Of a stretch of 51,802 bases of DNA, positions 35,046 to 43,562 are shown piece after piece. Source of the stretch: an uncultured Methylococcales bacterium (lineage in GTDB: Bacteria > Pseudomonadota > Gammaproteobacteria > Methylococcales > Methylomonadaceae); assembly GCA_903902705.1 (NCBI GenBank), contig CAIUVX010000075.1:1-51802 (forward strand). The letters run 5' to 3'. A model generated the notes under the pieces. That model had not been told where the DNA came from and ran no database searches. It saw nothing but the letters and a program-made list of their open reading frames with translations. The number at the start of each line of letters is the position of its first letter. Within the stretch, counting starts at the first letter, position 1. A program made the translations under genes and the position numbers.

Positions 35046-35939
35046 TTACGCTTGTGTTAAGCGTACTTCAGCTTCACGGTATTTTGCTGCGCAATAGTCA
35101 GCAACTTCGGTAGGTAACGCGGGGGCGGGGGCTTTTTTATCCCAATCCAAGGTTTCCAGATAATCGCGTACATATTGTTTGTCAAAACTGGGTGGGCTGA
35201 TACCGACTTGATATTGATCGACGGGCCAAAAGCGTGAGGAGTCTGGCGTTAATACTTCATCAATCAGGTATAACACCCCTGCCCTATCGACACCAAATTC
35301 AAATTTAGTATCGGCAATAATAATGCCTCGCTCTTTCGCATAACTTGCCGCTTCTTTGTACAGTTTTAAACTGGCATCGCGTACTTGTTCGGCTAAGTCC
35401 TGCCCCATTAAAACGACGGTTTGTTCAAAAGAGACATTTTCATCATGTTGATCGACAGCAGCTTTGGTCGATGGTGTGTAAATAGATTCTGGCAATTGTT
35501 CGGCTTGTTGTAAACCTTTGGGCAATTCGATACCGCAGATCGCGCCTGTTTTTTGATAATCTTTCCAACCTGAACCGATTAGATAACCGCGCACTATCGC
35601 TTCCACTGGTAGCGGGGTTAATAACTTAACCACGATAGCGCGTCCTTCAATCGGGGCGCGTTCTTCGGCATTCGGTATCACTTGTTCTAACGGAATATCA
35701 ACGATATGGTTAGGCATGACGTGTTGCATTTTTTTAAACCAGAAATTTGAAATGCTGGTTAATACCCGCCCTTTGTTGGGAATGGGGTCGGGTAAGATGA
35801 CATCAAAAGCGGATAGTCTGTCGCTGGTGACAATCAGCATGTGTTCGTCATCAATGGCGTAAATATCACGCACTTTGCCACGCGCAATGAGTTTTAATGA
35901 AGGCAGTTCTGATTGATACAGTGCGTCTGGAGTGTTCAT
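35046..35939 (-). CDS. purC: phosphoribosylaminoimidazole-succinocarboxamide synthase (SAICAR synthetase)
   Basis: The 297-residue product shows [66 protein letters not shown] and [12 protein letters not shown], the signature regions of PurC. It ligates aspartate to CAIR using ATP in step 8 of de novo purine synthesis in the cytoplasm. Its length is that of the longer PurC form (about 300), not the 237-residue E. coli form. It is transcribed alone: a palindromic element lies upstream and a hairpin downstream. Confidence 0.96.
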   Translation of the reverse strand: MNTPDALYQSELPSLKLIARGKVRDIYAIDDEHMLIVTSDRLSAFDVILPDPIPNKGRVLTSISNFWFKKMQHVMPNHIVDIPLEQVIPNAEERAPIEGRAIVVKLLTPLPVEAIVRGYLIGSGWKDYQKTGAICGIELPKGLQQAEQLPESIYTPSTKAAVDQHDENVSFEQTVVLMGQDLAEQVRDASLKLYKEAASYAKERGIIIADTKFEFGVDRAGVLYLIDEVLTPDSSRFWPVDQYQVGISPPSFDKQYVRDYLETLDWDKKAPAPALPTEVADYCAAKYREAEVRLTQA

Positions 35940-35960
35940 AAGTCCTCGATGAAATTCAAT

Positions 35961-36063
35961 ATGGCTAACCTTAATAAACCGTTCGCACTGAGCCTGTCGA
36001 AGTGTGAATGTGGTTCGACAAGCTCACCACGAACGGTGTCATTTTATTATGCGTTAGCTTTAG
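35961..36063. repeat. dispersed palindromic element, copy 3
   Basis: GGCTAAC, AAACCGTTCGCACTGAGCCT, GTCGAA, spacer GTGTGAATGTGG, TTCGACAAGCTCACCACGAA, CGGT, ATTTTATT and GTTAGCTTTA. It occupies nearly the whole gap between purC and comEC. The left flank is shortened relative to copies 2 and 4. Confidence 0.87.
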
Positions 36064-36065
36064 GG

Positions 36066-38354
36066 TTAATTAGGTGACGCGCCATTATAGTTTAAAAAAT
36101 TCCAATAGTGGCTGTTGGTTTGCCGTAAAGCCTGCACTTGCCACACGCCATCAGTCAAGCTAATGCTTATCGCGCCACTGTCAGCACTGCTTAAATAATG
36201 GGCATTAATGGCTTGATAACGTGTAATCACTTGGCTATGTGGATGCCCAAATGGATTGCGATAACCTGTGGGAATTAAAATAGTCTCAGGTTGTACGGCT
36301 TGTAAAAAGGCGAGTGTGGAAGATGTTTTGCTACCATGATGTGGTGCGATTAGAATTTTGGCTTTTAATTGTTCACCATAAGTTTTGACTAGCCATGCTT
36401 CGGCTTGGGCTTCTATGTCACCTGTCAACAACACGCTACCGTGTGCAGATTGTATTTGTAGGACGCAAGAATTATTGTTTTCTGAACTTAGTTGTTCAAC
36501 TGGAGATAGCATGGTGAAGTTAATACCATCCCATGACCATGATTGTCCTGCGATACATTTTTCAACGGCTTGATAATCGATGAGTTGTTCGGGTACGCTG
36601 GTAAATATTTTTTCCACTACCATGCCTTGTATTAACGATTTCGCACCGCCGATATGATCGTTATCACCGTGGCTAATGATAAGCTGGTCAATTTTATCCG
36701 CGCCTTGTTGACGTAAAAACGGCAGTAACACCTTTTTTCCTTGGTCGCTGTCAGCAGAAAATTTCGCACCTGTATCATAAACCAAATAATGCTCAGCGGT
36801 TTGTATGACCACCGCTAAACCTTGTCCGACATCTAATAATGTCAACTTTAAATCGCCTATTGCAGGGCGTTGGTTTTCAGTAAAAATAAGCGGTAGTAAT
36901 AATACTAAACCTAGCCAACGGGCTGGAAATCCTTTGGGAGCAAGCAATATTAAAATGCTAATCAGCGCAAACAATAATGCCCATATCGACGGTTGCGCAT
37001 GGCTAATAATCGCGTAAGGCAACGCGGCTAAATGCACTAATAACCACCATAAACCTTGCAATAACTCATCCACCAACCAAAATAACCAAGTTGCTAACAT
37101 GGGCGCAATAAACATTAACGCGACAGCCAGTAATGCGAATGGCACAACCAAAAAGCTAATCACAGGAACAGCAATCGCATTAGCAACAGGTGAAATAAGC
37201 GATACTTGTTGAAAAAATAATAAGGTCAGCGGCACTAAACCCAGCGACATCACGCCGTTAAGTTTTAAGGTTTCCCAAATAATGTTCAGTTTACCTAAGC
37301 GTCCTGCAACCGTGTAAATAATCAGCGCGACCGCAATAAACGATAACCAAAAACCCGCCGATAATACCGCCAGTGGATCAAGCAATAATACCGCGAATAA
37401 GGCAGTTGCTAAGGTGTGAAATGGTCTAGTGTTGCGTTGAGTGATAATAGCTAACATAGCCACCGCTAACATAATGGCTGAGCGTTGCGTAGGTACAGAA
37501 AAACCAGCCAGTACAGAATAAAAAACGCCGACCAATAACGCAATAATCGCGGCGACTTGTTGCGGCGACCATTTTAATATTCCCGTCCATGCCCAGAATC
37601 GCAATACCAGAAAATACACTAACCCCGCAACCAGTCCGATATGTGAACCTGAAATCACCACTAAATGTGTTGTGCCTGTTTTACGAAACACCTCCCATTG
37701 TGCTTGGGTAATCGCACCACCATCACCAATAGTTAAGGCTTTGATTAAACCCAAACTGGGGCTAGTGGCTAATAATTCTGACAGTTGATCGCTGATAGTT
37801 TGTCGCCACACCGATATATGAAACCAAGCAGACTCTCGCGCCAATAAAACGGGTTTTACTTGTGGACGAATATAACCCGTCGCGCCTATGCCTTCGATAA
37901 ATAACTGGCGTTCATAATCAAAACCGTTGGTATTTAAGCTACCGTGTGGACGTTTTAGTTTAACAGTGAAAGCCCAGTGCTGCCCTGCTTTAATCGATTG
38001 CACTGGCGTGTACCAACTTAATCTTATTTTATGGGGTAGAGTTTGCATGGAATCAGTGATGACAAAATCAAAGCTCACGCGCCTGTCATCTTGTTCGGGT
38101 AAGCTGGCAATGATGCCTGTGACGGGTATTTCTAGCCCTTCTAAATCAGCAGGTAAACGATCTGCTAAGCGCGTCATGGCAAACAGCACTGCCCACAATA
38201 GACCGATGATAAAAAACAGCACCCGCCAATAACGCAACCATGCCATAATGCCAGCCATTATGCCGCCAGCTATCAGCCATTGAGTTTCTGGCAATACGGG
38301 CAGTTGTTGCACTAGCAAAATACCCGCTAGCAAGGACAGGGCAGATGAAACCAT
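36066..38354 (-). CDS. comEC: DNA internalization-related competence protein ComEC/Rec2
   Basis: The 762-residue inner-membrane protein has the usual domain order: N-terminal helices and OB-like DUF4131 region (about 1-180), the competence domain with multiple helices (about 190-480; GDGGAITQAQWEVFRKTGTT, HLVVISGSHIGLVAGL, FSVPTQRSAIML) and a C-terminal metallo-beta-lactamase-like domain (about 490-762; LLDVGQGLAVVI, ISHGDNDHIGG, APHHGSKTSST). It forms the channel for single-stranded DNA in natural transformation and may degrade the other strand. Its length matches the family. It is divergent from the DUF2062 gene. Confidence 0.94.
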   Translation of the reverse strand: MVSSALSLLAGILLVQQLPVLPETQWLIAGGIMAGIMAWLRYWRVLFFIIGLLWAVLFAMTRLADRLPADLEGLEIPVTGIIASLPEQDDRRVSFDFVITDSMQTLPHKIRLSWYTPVQSIKAGQHWAFTVKLKRPHGSLNTNGFDYERQLFIEGIGATGYIRPQVKPVLLARESAWFHISVWRQTISDQLSELLATSPSLGLIKALTIGDGGAITQAQWEVFRKTGTTHLVVISGSHIGLVAGLVYFLVLRFWAWTGILKWSPQQVAAIIALLVGVFYSVLAGFSVPTQRSAIMLAVAMLAIITQRNTRPFHTLATALFAVLLLDPLAVLSAGFWLSFIAVALIIYTVAGRLGKLNIIWETLKLNGVMSLGLVPLTLLFFQQVSLISPVANAIAVPVISFLVVPFALLAVALMFIAPMLATWLFWLVDELLQGLWWLLVHLAALPYAIISHAQPSIWALLFALISILILLAPKGFPARWLGLVLLLPLIFTENQRPAIGDLKLTLLDVGQGLAVVIQTAEHYLVYDTGAKFSADSDQGKKVLLPFLRQQGADKIDQLIISHGDNDHIGGAKSLIQGMVVEKIFTSVPEQLIDYQAVEKCIAGQSWSWDGINFTMLSPVEQLSSENNNSCVLQIQSAHGSVLLTGDIEAQAEAWLVKTYGEQLKAKILIAPHHGSKTSSTLAFLQAVQPETILIPTGYRNPFGHPHSQVITRYQAINAHYLSSADSGAISISLTDGVWQVQALRQTNSHYWNFLNYNGASPN

Positions 38355-38435
38355 TGAGTTCCTTTAGGTTTTCACGCTTATCAAAAACTTGATAAACTGT
38401 ATTCACCCGTAATTTTAACGTTTATTGTGACGACT

Positions 38436-38966
38436 ATGCCTAAACAATTATTTAAAAAATATATGCCCAATGCTGACATGATTAAAAAGCATAAAAATCT
38501 ACAGTTTTTGGGTGAAAAATTGCACGATCCGAATCTTTGGCATTTGAATCGTCGTTCGGTGTCTCTTGCCTTTGCGGTAGGATTATTTTGTGCGTGGATT
38601 CCAGTACCCGCTCAAATGGCGTTGGCAGCGATAGGCGCGTTTTATTTTAGAGGCAATTTGCCGATAGCGGTTGGTTTAGTATGGCTAACTAATCCAATCA
38701 CCATGCCACCTTTATTTTATTTTGCCTATTTAGTTGGCTTATGGATGTTGAATTTACCCTCTTCTGAATTTTCAGTAGACGCAGTATTGTCAGGTGGATT
38801 GTGGATACCGTTTTTAACAGGCTGTTTGATTTTAGGTGTGCTTTGTGCAGCGGTGAGTTATTTTAGTATTCAGTATTTTTGGGCTTATCACGTTACTAAA
38901 AAGTGGACACGCAGACAACTAAAACGTGGTCGTAAAGCTGTTAATCCATTCAGAGCGATGAATTAA
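38436..38966 (+). CDS. DUF2062 family membrane protein
   Basis: The 176-residue product begins MPKQLFKKYMPNADMIKKHK and has the DUF2062 pattern: LNRRSVSLAFAVGLFCAWIP, PVPAQMALA and LVWLTNPITMPPLFY, with two or three transmembrane helices and a basic C-terminus. The function is unknown; it is common in gammaproteobacteria near comEC, exbB/exbD or lpxK genes. I used the ATG at 38436 in place of the GTG three codons earlier. Its stop overlaps the end of the convergent maf gene by 4 bp. Confidence 0.88.
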   Translation: MPKQLFKKYMPNADMIKKHKNLQFLGEKLHDPNLWHLNRRSVSLAFAVGLFCAWIPVPAQMALAAIGAFYFRGNLPIAVGLVWLTNPITMPPLFYFAYLVGLWMLNLPSSEFSVDAVLSGGLWIPFLTGCLILGVLCAAVSYFSIQYFWAYHVTKKWTRRQLKRGRKAVNPFRAMN

Positions 38967-39538
38967 ACTTTTATGCCGTGTTGCATTAAAAGTTGCGCCG
39001 TTTCAAATAAGGGTAAACCGACCACACCCGAAAAACTGCCGTTTATTGCACTGACAAAAACACTGCCTTTACCTTGAATGGCATACGCGCCCGCCTTATC
39101 CTGTGGTTCGCCACTGTGCCAATAATCCAGTATTTCTTGCTCAGTTAAGTCTTTAAAAGTCACATCGGTAATACTCACCGCTTGGCTATGCGTCGCTCCG
39201 CGTAAGGAAATCGCACTGTACACTTGATGGGTTTTACCTGATAACAGCCGTAGCATGGTCAGAGCGTCTTCTTTATCTTTAGGTTTACCCATAATCACAT
39301 CACCTAACACCACAGCGGTATCTGCTGCCAATATAGGTTTATGGGATTGTAATTTTGCCAAACAGGCGGCTGATTTTTCAGCCGCTACTCGTTGCACATA
39401 GGCTAACGGTAATTCATTCGTTAAAGGTGTTTCATTAATAGCGACTGCACAAACGCTATAACGAACATTTATTTGTTCAAGAAGTTCTCGGCGGCGCGGT
39501 GACGCAGAAGCCAAAATAATGGTGGTGGTGTTTTTCAC
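38963..39538 (-). CDS. Maf-family dTTP/UTP pyrophosphatase (YhdE-like)
   Basis: The 191-residue product has the Maf P-loop-like start IILASASPRRRELLEQI, LAADTAVVLGDVIMGKPKDK and AGAYAIQGKGSVFVSAINGS with FSGVVGLPL. Maf proteins hydrolyse non-canonical or specific nucleoside triphosphates to monophosphates; YhdE-like members act on dTTP and UTP and are linked to septum inhibition. Length fits the family. It is followed 30 bp downstream of priA on the same strand, so the two may be co-transcribed. Confidence 0.92.
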   Translation of the reverse strand: MKNTTTIILASASPRRRELLEQINVRYSVCAVAINETPLTNELPLAYVQRVAAEKSAACLAKLQSHKPILAADTAVVLGDVIMGKPKDKEDALTMLRLLSGKTHQVYSAISLRGATHSQAVSITDVTFKDLTEQEILDYWHSGEPQDKAGAYAIQGKGSVFVSAINGSFSGVVGLPLFETAQLLMQHGIKV

Positions 39539-39568
39539 AGTGGCGTAGTCCTAGGGGTTCATCAAGTA

Positions 39569-41560
39569 TTATTGTAAATCTACGGGGTCTACATCCAGTG
39601 ACCAGCGTACTTTGAATTTAAGTTTTGCCAGTTCTGGAATAAGTTTATCCAACAAAGCTTGTAAATCGGCACGTTGTGGGCTTTGCATGAGCAATTGATA
39701 ACGATAAAAACTGGCTCGTTTTGCCATAGGTGCAGGGACTGGACCTAATAAATGTACGGTATTATTAAGATATGGTGCGGCTAAGTCGGTGACGGCTTGC
39801 AAAAAAGATTGCGCTAATTGCTCATCACGCGCTTGTGCGCTTAGCAAGGCTTGATAACTAAATGGCGGTAATTGTGCTGCTTGTCGTTCAGCTAACGCGC
39901 TGTTGGCAAAGCTTTTATAGCCGTGTTTAATAAGCGTGGTTAATAAAGAATGTTCTGGTTGACGAGTTTGCATAATGACAGTTCCCGTTTTTTCTGCCCG
40001 TCCTGCACGACCTGATACTTGGACAATCATTTGTGCCAGTTTCTCAGCGGCATGAAAGTCAATACTGAATAATCCGCTATCAACATTGAGGATGGCGACT
40101 AGAGTAACATTGGGGAAGTGATGCCCTTTAGCCAGCATTTGTGTTCCTAAAATAATGTCTACTTTGCCTTGATTAATTTGGTCTAAATAATCTTCTAGCA
40201 CACCTTTACGCCTTGTGGAATCTCGGTCTAAGCGCAGGATGGTTTTATCAGGAAATACTTTTGTTAGCACTTTTTCCACTCGTTCTGTGCCTAAACCTAG
40301 CGGAGTGAGTTCGCCTGTTTTGCAATCGGGACAGTGTTCACTCAAGCGGTATTCGGTGCTGCAATGATGACAACGTAACAGAGCTTCATCGACATGAATA
40401 ACCAAATTTGCTTCACAATGTTGACAACGCGCCACCCAACCGCAACCGTGACAAATCAGCGTGGGTGCAAAACCGCGCCGATTTAAAAATAGTAGAACTT
40501 GTTCATTTTTTGCCAACGTTTTGCGTATTTCCACCAACAACGCTTCCGATAAGCCTTCACGCATTTTTTTATTGCGGATGTCTAACAACTGCAATACAGG
40601 TTCTACCGAACTCCCCGCACGTTCTGGCAAATGCAATAATTGATAACGCTGTTTAGTGACATTATGCAGACTTTCTAATGACGGTGTTGCTGAACCCAGT
40701 AATACAGGAATATTGAGTAACTTGCCACGCACTATCGCGGTATCACGCGCAGAAAACCGCAAGCCTTCCTGTTGTTTAAACGAGGCATCATGTTCTTCAT
40801 CGAGAACAATTAAACCCAGATTAACAAACGGGGTAAATAATGCAGAACGTGTACCCAGTAAAATAGCACACGTTCCTTGTTGTGCTTGTAGCCACGCGGC
40901 TTGGCGTTGATTATCGGTTAATTTGGAATGTGAGACCGCGATATTGACTGCAAAACGGTGTTTAAAACGCGCTTCCAATTGGGGCGTGAGACTAATTTCA
41001 GGCACTAGCACTAATACTTGCTGTCCACGTTGCAGGACGGTGTGAATAATCTGTAAATAGACTTCGGTTTTGCCACTACCTGTCACGCCTTCTAACAAAA
41101 AAACGCCGAACTTTCCTAGATTTGCACATACGGTATCGATGGCAGTTTGTTGGGCTGTGTTGCTGGATAGGGCGATGTTTTTAAGTTCTGTATCAACGTC
41201 ATGCGTTTTGGTGTTGATAACCGCCGCTTTGCCTTTGCGCAGTCCGCTTGGAAAAGCGATACTGATAACCTCGCCTAAAGGATGGTGATAATAGCGACTG
41301 ACCCAGCGCAATAGCGTTAAGTCATGTGCGGATAGCAATGATTGTGCGTCGATAATTTTGTCAACACGCTTTAATTTATTGATTGCAAAATCGCTGTGGT
41401 CAGTGATGCTGACTAAAAAAGCGACTTTTTTATGATTACCAATACCAAACGGCACCAGCAAACGCGATCCCAGTTGGATGTTATCGCACAGCACATCAAC
41501 AGGTGGAAGATAATCAAATGTTTGATACAGTGGAGTGTCGATAACAACGTTAAAAATCAT
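39569..41560 (-). CDS. priA: primosomal replication restart helicase PriA
   Basis: The 663-residue product has an N-terminal DNA-binding domain (about 1-110, YQTFDYLPP and LGSRLLVPFG), the helicase core with Walker A GVTGSGKTEVY (about 160-170) and DEEHD, a zinc region of four Cys pairs (CHGCGW, CQHC, CHHC, CPDC) and motifs LGTERVEKVL, ILGTQMLAKGHHFPNV and VSGRAGRAEK. PriA reloads DnaB at stalled forks. It is shorter than the E. coli protein (732), mainly in the N-terminal half, but no key motif is missing. It ends RWSLDVDPVDLQ as the family does. Confidence 0.95.
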   Translation of the reverse strand: MIFNVVIDTPLYQTFDYLPPVDVLCDNIQLGSRLLVPFGIGNHKKVAFLVSITDHSDFAINKLKRVDKIIDAQSLLSAHDLTLLRWVSRYYHHPLGEVISIAFPSGLRKGKAAVINTKTHDVDTELKNIALSSNTAQQTAIDTVCANLGKFGVFLLEGVTGSGKTEVYLQIIHTVLQRGQQVLVLVPEISLTPQLEARFKHRFAVNIAVSHSKLTDNQRQAAWLQAQQGTCAILLGTRSALFTPFVNLGLIVLDEEHDASFKQQEGLRFSARDTAIVRGKLLNIPVLLGSATPSLESLHNVTKQRYQLLHLPERAGSSVEPVLQLLDIRNKKMREGLSEALLVEIRKTLAKNEQVLLFLNRRGFAPTLICHGCGWVARCQHCEANLVIHVDEALLRCHHCSTEYRLSEHCPDCKTGELTPLGLGTERVEKVLTKVFPDKTILRLDRDSTRRKGVLEDYLDQINQGKVDIILGTQMLAKGHHFPNVTLVAILNVDSGLFSIDFHAAEKLAQMIVQVSGRAGRAEKTGTVIMQTRQPEHSLLTTLIKHGYKSFANSALAERQAAQLPPFSYQALLSAQARDEQLAQSFLQAVTDLAAPYLNNTVHLLGPVPAPMAKRASFYRYQLLMQSPQRADLQALLDKLIPELAKLKFKVRWSLDVDPVDLQ

Positions 41561-41605
41561 CTGCTACACACTTACGATTTGATAAATGTAAGCGTCATGC
41601 AAAAA

Positions 41606-42934
41606 CTATTCATGCTCTCTAGTTAGAATTGAGTTATTTTTATAGTTGATTGCTCTACTAAACCAGCAGCATTGATTACGTCCTGCATCTTTCGCTGTGT
41701 ACAAAGCAATATCCGCATGGTTTAACGCCTTATCGCCACCAACATCGTTAGTCGATAATAATGCGGCGGCACCGATACTGACGGTAATGCGTACCGAGCC
41801 TTTTTTATGAGGAATAATGGTATTGGCAATTCGTTCGCGTAAGCGTTCCGCCAGTGTCATTGCATCTGTTTTTGTCGCGCCAGACAATAAAATAGCGAAT
41901 TCTTCACCGCCTAAGCGTGCGGGTAAATCAACAGCGCGTGAAGTCTCGCGTATAATATTGGCAAACTTTCGTAACACTTCATCACCTGTGGAATGTCCGT
42001 AAATATCATTGACACGCTTAAAATAATCTAAATCCAGCATTAACAAAGCGGCGGATTGATCTTTAAAACGTGCTAATCGTGCTGCTTCTTCGGCTAATCG
42101 TTCTAAAAATACCCGTCTATTAAACAATTCTGTCAATGGATCAGTATTAGCCATTTTTTGCAATTGTTCTTCCAGTTGTTTGCGTTCACTAATGTCGTCA
42201 TTGATACCGATAAAATGGGTGATTTTGCCTGCTTTATCTTTGACAGGCGCGATACTTAGTGCTTCTTGATATAAGCTTCCGTCTTTGCGTTTGTTGATGA
42301 GTTCACCACGCCAATGTTTGCCCTGCAAAATATCTGCCCACATGGCTTGGTAAAAATCTTTATCTTGTAAGTTGGAATTCACCAAATTTTTTGGATTTTT
42401 TCCAATAGACTCTTCTGAACTATAACCTGTGAGTCGAGTAAATGCTGAATTGACCCATTTAATAGAGGCATCGTTGTCAGTAATAAAGACACTACTAGCC
42501 GCCGCTTCTAAGGCAGCGACTAATAAATTATTACGCGCCTCCATGTCGGCACGAAACAACGCGTAGCGTATTGCTCTAGCTAGTCCATCAAAACCAAAAT
42601 TGCCTTTAACCAGATAATCTGCCGCACCTGCTTCCAATGCTTGTAGGGCAAAATCAGTATCGCAACGTCCTGTCAACACCACAATAGGCATATTTACCAG
42701 TAGTTGTGCTTTAGTAATCGTGGCTAAACCCTCTGAATCAGAGAGCGATAAATCCAGTAGCAATACATCGAAGTCTGATTCTTGCAAACTTTGCGGTACA
42801 TCATTCAGTGATTCAAGCCAAGTAATGATAAACTTCTCACCATGCGTTTGTCGTAATTCTATTTTTACTAACTGCGCATCGCCCACTTCATCTTCCACCA
42901 ACAACACGCGAATAGGCATATCACTATTATTCAT
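41606..42934 (-). CDS. receiver-PAS-GGDEF diguanylate cyclase
   Basis: The 442-residue protein has a receiver domain (about 1-125; acidic DE at 15-16, phospho-acceptor D61 in LLLDLSL, Lys in YLVKG), a PAS/PAC domain (about 140-262; FITDNDASIKWVNSAFTRLT) and a GGDEF domain (about 270-425) with active-site GGEEF and DLDYFKRVND. It should make cyclic di-GMP under control of phosphorylation. No inhibitory RxxD site is obvious five residues before GGEEF (the residues there are LPARL). It starts 1 bp after the stand-alone receiver gene, so the two are co-transcribed and probably serve the kinases encoded upstream. Confidence 0.92.
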   Translation of the reverse strand: MNNSDMPIRVLLVEDEVGDAQLVKIELRQTHGEKFIITWLESLNDVPQSLQESDFDVLLLDLSLSDSEGLATITKAQLLVNMPIVVLTGRCDTDFALQALEAGAADYLVKGNFGFDGLARAIRYALFRADMEARNNLLVAALEAAASSVFITDNDASIKWVNSAFTRLTGYSSEESIGKNPKNLVNSNLQDKDFYQAMWADILQGKHWRGELINKRKDGSLYQEALSIAPVKDKAGKITHFIGINDDISERKQLEEQLQKMANTDPLTELFNRRVFLERLAEEAARLARFKDQSAALLMLDLDYFKRVNDIYGHSTGDEVLRKFANIIRETSRAVDLPARLGGEEFAILLSGATKTDAMTLAERLRERIANTIIPHKKGSVRITVSIGAAALLSTNDVGGDKALNHADIALYTAKDAGRNQCCWFSRAINYKNNSILTREHE

Positions 42935-42935
42935 A

Positions 42936-43391
42936 TTAATACCTGTAAGGTAAGCTGACTACGTTAATCCAATAGTCACTAAGTTTGTCAATCATCGAGA
43001 TAAACGAATCCATACCTGTAGGCTTGGTAATATAACTAGCCGCACCCAATTGGTAAACGCACACTATATCGCTTTCAACATCCGAAGTGGTTAATACCAC
43101 GATGGGAATACTTTTAAAGCTGTCATCACTTTTAACAAAGGCTAAAAATTCATAACCATTCATACCTGGCATATTCAAATCAAGTAAAATCAAATCTGGG
43201 CGTGGAGCATTGCTATAGTCACCATTTTTTTGTAAAAAACCCATGCCCTCACGCCCATCAAGTACATGATGTAAGCGGACGAGTGCTTTATTTTCTTTTA
43301 GTGCTACTTTTACCAAATAGGCATCAGCCGCTTCGTCTTCTAATAGCAAAACATCAATTGAGTGCAGGCATTTCATTAGGGTCAATCTCAT
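42936..43391 (-). CDS. stand-alone response regulator (Rcp1-like receiver)
   Basis: The product is 151 residues from ATG 43391; an inner Met at 43376 would give 146 and is also possible. It is a single receiver domain: LLLEDEAADAYLVKVAL, phospho-acceptor D71 in ILLDLNMPGMNG, VVLTTSDVE and ITKPTG. The extended loop and length resemble Rcp1-type regulators that work with phytochrome-like and PAS kinases. No output domain is present, so it may relay phosphate or act by binding. It lies between the kinase genes, past a palindromic element, and the diguanylate cyclase gene. Confidence 0.9.
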   Translation of the reverse strand: MRLTLMKCLHSIDVLLLEDEAADAYLVKVALKENKALVRLHHVLDGREGMGFLQKNGDYSNAPRPDLILLDLNMPGMNGYEFLAFVKSDDSFKSIPIVVLTTSDVESDIVCVYQLGAASYITKPTGMDSFISMIDKLSDYWINVVSLPYRY

Positions 43392-43430
43392 TGTTAAAAC
43401 GGCTGTAGAAACCTTGCCTTACAAGGTCTG

Positions 43431-43546
43431 TATAGCTAACAGTCAATAAAATGATTAAAAAACCGTTCGCACTGAGCCTGTCGAAGTGTGAATGTGGTTC
43501 GACAAGCTCACCACGAACGGTATCATTTTATTGTGCGTTAGCTCTA
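43431..43546. repeat. dispersed palindromic element, copy 4
   Basis: The best-preserved copy: TAGCTAAC, AATAAAATGAT, ACCGTTCG, GAGCcTGTCGAA, spacer GTGTGAATGTGG, TTCGACAaGCTC, CGAACGGT, ATCATTTTATT and GTTAGCTC. Almost the full 116 bp can fold on itself. It separates the solute-binding kinase gene from the receiver gene on the same strand. Confidence 0.9.
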
Positions 43547-43562
43547 CGATAATTTTCACGCA

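Noticed and set aside
41606-42934. Degenerate GGDEF domain (GGEEF)
   Set aside because: GGEEF is a common active form of the signature, so no loss of activity should be inferred.
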